The notes under the pieces: model-generated | Database searches by the model: none | What the model saw: the letters and a program-made list of their open reading frames with translations, nothing else | What the model was told of the DNA's origin: nothing | Made by a program: the position numbers and the translations under genes | Part shown: piece by piece, positions 29,301 to 37,400 of the stretch | Numbering within the stretch: the stretch's first letter is position 1 | How the letters are laid out: every line of letters begins with the position of its first letter | Source of the DNA: a virus | Reading direction: 5' to 3' (one strand) | Virus record (IMG/VR): IMGVR_UViG_3300047172_000034 | Coordinates: 1 to 61,318 of that record | Length of the DNA stretch: 61,318 bases

Positions 29301-31538
29301 ATGGCCGATCATAAAGAACTCCCGCGAATGAAGCGGGAGCTGCGCAATTGCACGCTTGAAGTTCGCAAGGGTGCCGATGGCCGCACGCGGCTGAAACTCT
29401 CGGCGTCGTCCGAATACCCCGTCGACCGCTGGGGTATGACGGAAATCCTTTCACATGACCCAGGCGCCGTGCGTTTGGATCGCGCGAAGGGCGGCAACAT
29501 GCCTATTCTGTTCAACCACAATTGGGATGACCCGGTCGGAATGGTGAACGGCGCCACGGTCGCGGACGGCCGTTTGCAGCTCGAAGGCGGATTGTTCGAT
29601 ACGGATCGCGCTGCCGACATCGCCAAGATGATCGACGGCGGCCTTCACAATGTATCGATCGGCTATCAGATCCACGAGATCACCGAAAACCGGGACAACG
29701 ATACCTATACGGCGACCGATTGGGAGCCTTACGAGGTTTCGATCGTCACGGTCCCGGCAGACCCCACGGTCGGCGTGGGCCGCGATGCGGCCGGCATCAA
29801 GTTTCCCGTTCGCGTGAAGGCCATGCCCGACACGACGGTCACCACTGACGATAACGATGAATCGAACGATGACGGCGAGGACGTCGTCGGAGATGACCCG
29901 GATGCGGGCTCTATCGCTGCGGCGCTGCCGCCTGATCCGGTCGATTCCGTCGCCCCGATGTTGACAGGTGATGAGGGCGACAACGGCGACGATGAGGATA
30001 GCGGCGACGACGTCACGCCGGAGCTCGACGAGAACAGTCAGCCGCGTTCCAAGGACGATGACGACGACGAAGACGAGGACCGCGATAAGAACGAGCCCGA
30101 CGACGACGGCGATGGTGATTCAGAAGACGATGACGACGACGACAAAGAAGAAAAGTCGGCGTCCAAGATTTCAATCCCGGCGGCTTCCGCCAAAACGCTC
30201 AAGGAGCATTCAATGTCCGATGTCAAGAAGCCGGCGGGTGGCGCGAATCCCGAGTCTCAGTCTGCGCTCAGCATGGAAGCGGATCGCAAGCGCGCGATTG
30301 AGAATCTGTGCAAGGCCAATCAGATCCAGGATTCAATCCGCGATCTGTGGATCACCTCCGGTCGCTCGGTCGATAAGGTGTCCGACGAATTGCTCACGAT
30401 CATGGAGGAACGGGGCAAGAAGAATCCGAGCTCGGGTCTCGGCTCTTTGGGCTTGAGCCCGCAGGAAGCGAATCGTTTCAGCATCACGAAAGCGATCCGC
30501 GCCGTGGCCGACAAGACATGGCAGGCCGCGGGTTTCGAAGCCGAATGCTCGCGCGAAATTGGTGCGCGTCTGAATCGCGCTCCGGACCCCAACAAGTTCT
30601 ACGTCCCGCTCGAGGTCCAGCAGCGTTCGATCGATGGGCGCTCCATTGCGGCTCGCGATGCGATGCGCGGCGTTCGCACGCCGGAAACGGTCGGCACGGC
30701 GAACCAGGGCGGCTATTTGGTTGCGACGATCAATCAGTCCTTCATCGAAGTGCTGCGCAATCGCGCAGTGGCGTATCGCATGGGCGCGCGCACGTTGTCG
30801 GGTTTGGTCGGTAACGTCACGGTCCCTCGCCAGACGGCGGCCGGCTCGGCCTACTGGCTGGCGTCGGAAAGTACGCAATTGACCCCGACCAATCAGGCGT
30901 TCGGCCAGATGGCGTTGACGCCGAAGAATGTCGGCGCCTACACCGAGATCAGCCGGTTGCTGTTGCTGCAGTCGTCTCCGGACGCGGAAGGCATCATCAA
31001 TGCGGACTTGGCCGCGATCACCGCCTTGGCGGTCGACGAAGGCGTGCTCAACGGCCCCGGCACCTCTGGCCAGCCCACCGGCATCGTGAACACCACGGGT
31101 GTCGGCAATCTGACGGACTCCAGCATCACCACGATGAACTACGCGGGCTGTCTGGAATTCCAGAGCACCGTGGCCGCGGCGAACGTCATCCCGACTTCGG
31201 GCGGCTACGTCACGACTCCGCAGCAGGCGAAGAACCTGATGACGCGCGTCAAGTTCACCAACACGGCGACGCCGCTGTGGGACGGCAACTTGTGGGATGC
31301 GGTGTGTTGCGGCTATCCGGCCATGAACAGCAACCAGTTGTCCTACAGCGCGGGCAACAGCCAGATGATTTTCGGCGACTGGAGCCAAGTTATCGTCGGC
31401 GAGTGGGGTGTGCTCGAGATCGAGGTCAACCCGTATGCGAACTTCCAGGCCGGCATCATCGGCGTCCGCGCCCTGATGACTCTCGACGTCGGTCTGCGAT
31501 ATCCGCAGGCGTTCGTCCAGACGTCTGTCGCGGCCTAA
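29301..31538 (+). CDS. prohead protease / HK97-type major capsid fusion with acidic linker
   Basis: The protein is 745 residues. Residues 1-165 are an S78 prohead protease: NMPILFNHNWDDPVG (His) and GGLHNVSIGYQ (Ser). Residues about 175-290 are a very acidic Asp/Glu linker. From Met305 the chain is an HK97-type major capsid: a delta-like helical segment, then SFIEVLRNRAVAYRMGART, GSAYWLASES, TEISRLLLLQSSPDAEG and VDEGVLNGPGTSGQPTG. Met305 (30213) has AAGGAG six bases upstream and is in frame, so a free 441-residue capsid can be made beside the fusion, which would act as protease-scaffold. Confidence 0.93.
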   Translation: MADHKELPRMKRELRNCTLEVRKGADGRTRLKLSASSEYPVDRWGMTEILSHDPGAVRLDRAKGGNMPILFNHNWDDPVGMVNGATVADGRLQLEGGLFDTDRAADIAKMIDGGLHNVSIGYQIHEITENRDNDTYTATDWEPYEVSIVTVPADPTVGVGRDAAGIKFPVRVKAMPDTTVTTDDNDESNDDGEDVVGDDPDAGSIAAALPPDPVDSVAPMLTGDEGDNGDDEDSGDDVTPELDENSQPRSKDDDDDEDEDRDKNEPDDDGDGDSEDDDDDDKEEKSASKISIPAASAKTLKEHSMSDVKKPAGGANPESQSALSMEADRKRAIENLCKANQIQDSIRDLWITSGRSVDKVSDELLTIMEERGKKNPSSGLGSLGLSPQEANRFSITKAIRAVADKTWQAAGFEAECSREIGARLNRAPDPNKFYVPLEVQQRSIDGRSIAARDAMRGVRTPETVGTANQGGYLVATINQSFIEVLRNRAVAYRMGARTLSGLVGNVTVPRQTAAGSAYWLASESTQLTPTNQAFGQMALTPKNVGAYTEISRLLLLQSSPDAEGIINADLAAITALAVDEGVLNGPGTSGQPTGIVNTTGVGNLTDSSITTMNYAGCLEFQSTVAAANVIPTSGGYVTTPQQAKNLMTRVKFTNTATPLWDGNLWDAVCCGYPAMNSNQLSYSAGNSQMIFGDWSQVIVGEWGVLEIEVNPYANFQAGIIGVRALMTLDVGLRYPQAFVQTSVAA

Positions 31539-31544
31539 AACATT

Positions 31545-31558
31545 ACCAATCGGTAAAG
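31545..31558. promoter_or_regulatory. operator TTACCAATCGGTAA inside the late operon
   Basis: A full half-site pair sits 7 bp after the capsid stop. Neither strand shows a sigma70-like promoter in the geometry of the other sites, so this copy may block elongation rather than initiation. Confidence 0.65.
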
Positions 31559-31567
31559 GAGAAGGGC

Positions 31568-31591
31568 TCTCCGGCTCGCAAGAGCCGGAGA
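31568..31591 (+). terminator. hairpin after the capsid gene
   Basis: TCTCCGGCTC (31568-31577) pairs with 31582-31591 around a GCAA tetraloop. The following sequence lacks a U-run. It could stabilise the abundant capsid message or attenuate read-through into later genes. Confidence 0.65.
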
Positions 31592-31601
31592 CTAAATCGC
31601 T

Positions 31602-31880
31602 ATGACTCAAAAGACTCTACACATCAAGGTCACGCGTGGCTTTGTGGTGGCGCCCGGCAAAGCCGCGGCTCCTGACGAAGTTCACGAACTGCCGGAACCG
31701 TTCGCGCGCGAAATGATCGCGTCGGGCAAAGCCTTGCTGCATACGCCGCAGGCCAAACCGATCGAGCCTCCCGCGCCGCCTGCACCCCCGGCCGCCCCGA
31801 CACCCGCTCCGGTCGCGGAATCAGCGGCAGCGAAGACAAAAATTTCGCTGCCGCCGAAAGCCGCGCCTCAACCGTCTTAA
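31602..31880 (+). CDS. small head-region protein with Pro/Ala-rich tail
   Basis: This 92-residue protein has a first half (HIKVTRGFVVAPGKAAAPDE, then REMIASGKALLH) with the pattern of small proteins that follow capsid genes and begin with a beta hairpin and a helix. The second half is Pro/Ala-rich. It could be a head decoration or connector factor; the family is not recognised with certainty. Confidence 0.6.
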   Translation: MTQKTLHIKVTRGFVVAPGKAAAPDEVHELPEPFAREMIASGKALLHTPQAKPIEPPAPPAPPAAPTPAPVAESAAAKTKISLPPKAAPQPS

Positions 31881-31898
31881 TTTTCAGGAGAACATCAC

Positions 31899-32294
31899 AT
31901 GTTGAATTCAGCAGAAGCCGGCAACGTGGTTGCCAATTCGCTTCTTGATCCCGTTTCTGCGACCAGCACTGCAGGCGCCACCACGGCTTCGGGTAACTGG
32001 GTCGATTCCGAAGTGTTCGAAGGCTACTTGATCGCCGTCCAGCAAGTGGGCGTGGTGACAGGCACCGGGTCTCTCACCGGCGCTATTAACACCTCGGCGG
32101 CGAACACGGGCGCGACGCCCGCGGCCGTCGCTGTCGGCGGGTTCGCGGCCGTCACCGCCTCGAGCAGCATCCAGAGCGTCGTGATTCCGAAGACTGCTCT
32201 GACGAACCGTTATGTCGGCTACGTCGGCACGATCGCGGGCATCACCGGCGCGCTCGTCGGGGTCTCATTGCTCGCGGCCAAGAAATACGCCTAA
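31899..32294 (+). CDS. putative virion protein in the decoration-protein position
   Basis: The protein is 131 residues, preceded by CAGGAG. It is rich in Ala, Ser, Thr and Gly (NWVDSEVFEGYLIAVQQVGV, then VIPKTALTNRYVGYVGTIAG). The position between capsid and head-tail joining genes fits a head decoration or stabilisation protein. I cannot name the family. Confidence 0.6.
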   Translation: MLNSAEAGNVVANSLLDPVSATSTAGATTASGNWVDSEVFEGYLIAVQQVGVVTGTGSLTGAINTSAANTGATPAAVAVGGFAAVTASSSIQSVVIPKTALTNRYVGYVGTIAGITGALVGVSLLAAKKYA

Positions 32295-32303
32295 GAGGGC
32301 GTC

Positions 32304-32675
32304 ATGACATTCGCCGAAAATCTTGGAACGTTCTTTCAAGATTTCGGCGTAACTGCGGTATGGAACGGGGGTTCAGGCGGCGCCTGGACCCTCGATTCTG
32401 CCGCCCCTATTTTCAGCAGCGGCACCTATCTTCTTGATGGGTCGCCGATGTCGTCCGGCGCGGTCACCGCGCAGGTCATTTTCGATCAGGTCGACAGCGA
32501 CTTGCTGACGCATCAAGTGCAAAGCCGCAATTATAAGATCGGCTATGTGGCGTCCGACTTCGTCGGCCTATCGTTCGGCGATTCAATCACCGTAAACGAC
32601 GTTGCCTATAGCGTGATCCAGGTCAACAGCATCGACGACGGCCAGATATTCGAAGCGATCTTGGAGCGCACGTGA
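32304..32675 (+). CDS. head-tail joining protein (gpFII-like)
   Basis: The protein is 123 residues. MTFAENLGTFFQDFGVTAVW, then VIFDQVDSDLLTHQVQSRNY and GDSITVNDVAYSVIQVNSID are the hallmarks of phage head-tail joining proteins of the lambda FII type: an N-terminal strand-helix, then a beta barrel with the Y-x-V-x-x-I/V-D-D-G turn. It overlaps the next gene by 4 bp. It completes the connector below the portal. Confidence 0.8.
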   Translation: MTFAENLGTFFQDFGVTAVWNGGSGGAWTLDSAAPIFSSGTYLLDGSPMSSGAVTAQVIFDQVDSDLLTHQVQSRNYKIGYVASDFVGLSFGDSITVNDVAYSVIQVNSIDDGQIFEAILERT

Positions 32676-33097
32676 CGACCAGTGCGCGCGAAAACATCAT
32701 GCTCTATTTAGTCGCACGGCTGGGCACCGTGACCGGCGTGACGGTCTATCGATCGCGCGAGGCGCCGGTCGATCGCTCGGAAGGCGTCGTCATCATTCTG
32801 CGACCGATCGAGGAAAAAATCGTCAAGTATTGGAACGAAGGCGCGATCCGCGACATGACGGTGGGCATCACCGCCGTTGTGCGAGCAGCCGTGCCGGACG
32901 CGGTCGCGGACGCGACGCTGCAGCAAGTTCAGACGGCCATCATGAGCGACACCACGCTAACCGGCCTGGCGGCTCGCTGCATCGAATTGGACACCCGCTG
33001 GAATTTCGAAGTGGCGGACCAAACCGCATTGGCGGCCGAAGTTCGCTACGTCATCCGGTATCTGACGCCGGTCGGCTCCTTCTCAACTCTCGCTTAA
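32672..33097 (+). CDS. minor tail protein U-like tail terminator
   Basis: This 141-residue protein begins SARENIMLYLVARLGTVTGV and includes EGVVIILRPIEEKIVKYWNE, then TVGITAVVRAA and a final ELDTRWNFEVADQTALAAEV. The strand order and the DQxxAxxxxxYxIxY end fit the tail terminator or completion protein family (lambda gpU). It follows the joining protein, as usual. Confidence 0.75.
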   Translation: MTTSARENIMLYLVARLGTVTGVTVYRSREAPVDRSEGVVIILRPIEEKIVKYWNEGAIRDMTVGITAVVRAAVPDAVADATLQQVQTAIMSDTTLTGLAARCIELDTRWNFEVADQTALAAEVRYVIRYLTPVGSFSTLA

Positions 33098-33107
33098 AGG
33101 ACGAACC

Positions 33108-33653
33108 GTGTCGCAGATTCTCATCGACAATGCGGCGCGCGGCACGACAAGCTTGTTGGCGACCTGTGTTCCGGCGGCGACGAGCTCGCAATTGCTCGAC
33201 GGCAGCGCGGTCGGCGACGGCACTGGTGATACCGGCTTTAATGCGGCTCGGAAATTGAAACAATGGGCTGCCGACATCAATGCGAACACTGCGCTGATTC
33301 TCGGCAACTATCTCGCCGCCGTGCCGGCGGCCGGTCAGACCAACAATTGGGATCCGACTGGCGGCGCGACTGGCGGGCTCTTGGCCGTTTCCCGCCTCGA
33401 TATCAACCCGTCGGCCGGCAACGCCGTGATCACTGGTTTGTTGGCGACGGCGCTCACCGATGAAAAGTCGATCACCATTCGAAACATTAGCACCAGCAAT
33501 TTAGTAACGCTTTCCCATCAGAACACAAGCTCAAGCGCGGCCAATCAGTTTTACGGCCCTGGTGAGGATCTCATTCTAAACCCCGGCATGGCGGTCAAGG
33601 CCGTCTATTACCTCATCATCAGCGGCCCTAACTATTGGGTCCTCCTGCCGTGA
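33108..33653 (+). CDS. virion or fibre protein with DINPSAG C-terminal module
   Basis: The protein is 181 residues. It has GDGTGDTGFNAARKLKQWAA, typical of phage proteins that declare an element grid, and a C-terminal module INPSAGNAVITGLLATALTD followed by SAANQFYGPGEDLILNPGMA. The same module ends the protein at 39528-40562, so the two share a duplicated domain. Likely an adhesion or structural accessory. This gene opens the non-canonical insertion in the head-tail operon. Confidence 0.65.
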   Translation: MSQILIDNAARGTTSLLATCVPAATSSQLLDGSAVGDGTGDTGFNAARKLKQWAADINANTALILGNYLAAVPAAGQTNNWDPTGGATGGLLAVSRLDINPSAGNAVITGLLATALTDEKSITIRNISTSNLVTLSHQNTSSSAANQFYGPGEDLILNPGMAVKAVYYLIISGPNYWVLLP

Positions 33654-33676
33654 TGATCACTTCATAAAGGATTGCC

Positions 33677-34417
33677 ATGAGCGGATCAGGCTTACAACTC
33701 AATGCAGGCAGCGGCGGCGCTCAATTGTTGGTCGACACCGATTCAGCGACAAGCATCGATGCCCAGGTCGTCAAGATAGGATTTTCGGCGACCACGGCCA
33801 CACCGATTCAGGTTTCCACGGCGAACCCGCTGCCGGTCACTCAGCCGACGCAAGCCGACGGCGCGACCTTTACGCGGTCGACCACGACCGAGGTGGTGGT
33901 CGCCGGCGCCGTTGATTCCAGCGCGCCGAGTTTGACCGCAGGGAAATCTGCCGCTGTGTCTTTGGATACTGCCGGCAATCTGCGTGTCAACGTGGCGGCC
34001 GGCGCCGCCGCTTCTGGGACGGTTTCCGCGCCTTCGGCTGCGCTTCTTTCCAACACGCCAATCCTTAGCACCGCGCCGGGAACGAGCCGCGCCCGCGTCT
34101 ATTCCGCAGCGAGCACGAACGCCACGAGCGTCAAAGGCAGCGGCGGAATTCTGGCGTCCTACACGCTCAGCAACAGCGGTACGACCGGCGCCTGGGTAAA
34201 GTTCTATGACACCGCGTCGGCGCCCACTGCCGGCAGCGGCACGCCGGCGTTCGACGTTTATCTTGCGCCGGGAGCGACAGTTCCTGACGACAAAGGCGCA
34301 TCGGGAGGCATTCCGTTCACGACAGGCATCGGATACACCATCACCGGCGTCGCGACTGACGCCGACACGACGGCCGTCGCCGCGGCCCAAGTCCAAGGCG
34401 TGTTGGTCTACAAGTAA
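33677..34417 (+). CDS. virion structural protein, beta-rich
   Basis: This 246-residue protein is low in charge and rich in Ala, Ser, Thr and Gly, with AGKSAAVSLDTAGNLRVNVA, then YTLSNSGTTGAWVKFYDTAS and GIPFTTGIGYTITGVATDAD. The pattern matches phage virion proteins with a beta-sandwich in which the GIGYTITG turn is conserved. Its stop shares one base with the start of the giant enzyme gene (TAATG). Confidence 0.65.
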   Translation: MSGSGLQLNAGSGGAQLLVDTDSATSIDAQVVKIGFSATTATPIQVSTANPLPVTQPTQADGATFTRSTTTEVVVAGAVDSSAPSLTAGKSAAVSLDTAGNLRVNVAAGAAASGTVSAPSAALLSNTPILSTAPGTSRARVYSAASTNATSVKGSGGILASYTLSNSGTTGAWVKFYDTASAPTAGSGTPAFDVYLAPGATVPDDKGASGGIPFTTGIGYTITGVATDADTTAVAAAQVQGVLVYK

Positions 34418-37400
34418 TGTCGCCATTTTTCATTTTTCTCGCGCCCCAAGTTTCAACGCCGAACGACCCAATCGGCGCGCAATTGCCGTTTACCGGCATT
34501 CTCCTTCGTCAAGGAAATCAGCTATCAAACGGCACTCAAGTCGGCACTTTGCAGGGAACGAATGTCAGCGGCCTGGAATATGCGCGCGCTCAAGGGGATT
34601 CAACAGACTGGTCCGATGGTAGTCCGCCAAATCATAATGTCCTGCGCACTTGGATGGGCAACGTCGAACGCATCGCGATCAACGTCCAATCTTGGCTTGG
34701 GTACACATGCGGCAATCTTGTCGCCACTACCGCGATTGCATTTACACCGACTGCACCGACTTTCGGCTCGACGGGCGGAACTCTGACGACGCCGTTCGCG
34801 CTCGCAAGCGGAACCTATCCAATCTATTTCAACGGCACTAGCGGCGCTACGCCCTACACCGTTGGCACGTTTATGAATGGCTCGACTACGGTCACTTGGC
34901 CAACGCTCGATATGTCGGGCAGCAACTCAAACGCGCCGAGCGTCAATGCAGTCATCGGTACAATTGGAAGCACCAGAAACCTAGATCCTGCTGGAACTTA
35001 TCGCGCGTCAGTAATTGCGGAAGTTGCTGCGGCTCAAGCGGACGGAAGCTATGTCATCATCGACCAGCATTGGTCTGGTATTGATGTGGTGATCGGCGCA
35101 ACAACCTATCATCTCCTGCAGCGCGGCCAGCCGCAGTTCGCGAACACGAGCGATGCGATCCTTTATTGGACAAGCATTTCGGGCGTATTCGGAAATGCAG
35201 TTCAGCCGCAGCCTGGGATCAACAACAATGCGATCGCCTTTGAACTGTTCAATGAGCCGTTCATTGAACCAAATAGCTACAAGCTGACAACGACCGCTGG
35301 CGGATCGACGACGATAAGTGATCGCAGCGCCGCGTTGAACATGGCATCCGCGTTTTGCTCAGTCTTTGTCTGCGGCGGTACGCCGTCGCTCATTCCGTTC
35401 AATTGGCAACTCGCAAGCTATCAGAGCATGGTGAATGCCGCGACCGCGAACGGATCGACAAATCTGTGCATCATCAATGGCAACAACTATGCGCAAAACG
35501 TCCAAGACTTCTTGGCGTACATGCCGACTCACCCGACCGGAAATCTTGCGGTTGGCGTTCATGATTACGCGAGCGGCACGCCACCGTCTTATTCCGATGG
35601 CGACATCTATGGAAAGAACGGTTCCGATGGGGGTTACGGAACGAGCGCGGCGATCAACGGCCAACTCTATGCGTTGAGTCAAGGCTATCCAGTCATTTCG
35701 ACGGAAAGCGGCGGCGGCGACGGTACAACGTGCGCGGCCAACGAACTCTATATGCGGTATACGAATTTGATGTCGGACGTTCATGGCATCTCGCGCGTGC
35801 GCTATCGATTCACGCAAACGCGATCCAATGGTTATGCTGGGCCAACCTCAAGCGATGGACCTTTCCAAACCGTTTTTGATACCGATGGATCGACAATTCT
35901 CCCCATTGGCGGGACTGGACAAGCGTCTTTCGATTGGCAAAGAGGTCATCGGGGCGCGTTGCTGATCAACGGCACCGACTGCATTAGTCCGGCGATTCCG
36001 CACACCTCGAGCGGCGGCACGAGCGGGCTCGGTGTATTTGGCTCGCAATGGCGTTCAAGTCAGGGCGTTCCTTCGCCGACAAACGTCGTCACGCTGGCGT
36101 ATGACATCAGCTATCAAACCGCGGGCGGCTGCACTCAGGTCAAACATTTTTGGAACAGCGATGGTCAGCCAAATTACGATTCGTACACCAGTGCGCCGAG
36201 CACGCCTTACTACAACAATCCAGGCGCTTATCTGATTCAGACCAACACGGCTGCCGGCGGAACCTACCCGACAACTGGATGGGTGACGGTTGGCTCTCGT
36301 GGTGCCCCGTATTCGGCGGCGACTCTCATCGTTCAAAACAACGCGGATGACATCATTGATGTCGGTGGTGGCGTGAATTGGGTACAGCTTGCGTTCACCG
36401 CAGGCAATGGTAGCAGCGCGAATTCCGATATAGGAATCAGTTCGTTTCTTTTCGACACGACGAATTGCGAGAGCAACGGCGGGATAGCCCCCGACAACGG
36501 CTTCTTTTTCATGGGTGACTCGATCACCGAGCATGCCATGCATTACAACAATCCGGCGGATGATTCCGGACCCAATTCTGGCGTTCAGATACCCTGCGCT
36601 CCCTTCCCTACGATCGTCCGAACAGGCGGTTTCATAACCGCCGGATCGCTCACGACCGCTGGCAGCGGGTATACGCCTGGGACCTACAAAACGGTGCTGT
36701 TAACCGGCGGCACTGGATCTTGCGCGATCGCGAATGTTTTCGTGAATTCAAGCGGTAACGTAGTTAGCGTAAAGCCATCTGCGATCATTGGCATGGGCTT
36801 CGGGTTTAAGGTCGGCGATGTGCTTTCGGTCCCTTTCACGCAAATCGGAGGAAGCGGAACTCAGGCCACTTGGACCGTTACCGCGTTACAAAAGCCCTCA
36901 AAACTGCAAGGCTACTACGTCGAACAGGCTCCGGGCGGCAGCGGTGGTTGGAATATTGGGGGGGGGAATTCGGTCGATTGGGCGACCTATCTCACCACTC
37001 AGTACACAAACCTTTTTTCGGCAAATTTCGCTGGCAACAATGTTTGCATTCAGCTCGGCACGAATGGCGTCGGCGCTACGTCTAACTTCGTCAACGGCAT
37101 GAACACGGTGATTGCCCTCCTCCAGGCTGCGGGCAAACAAGTGTTTATCGAATCGCCGCCGCCGTCACCGTATAGCAATTCTTGGCTACCAGGGTATGTG
37201 GCGGCGATACCGGGAATAATCTCGGCAAATCCCGGTGTGCTGCAAGGATTCAACGCCAATGTGATGTCATTTAATTATTTGGATTCCGGACTCCATCCGG
37301 ACGGTCATGGAAGTGTCGCTTTGAGAGTCGGTAAGGCTCAGTTCTATAGCGGTCAATTCAGCGATCAGGAGGTTTACGCTCCGCCTATCTGGACGACGTT

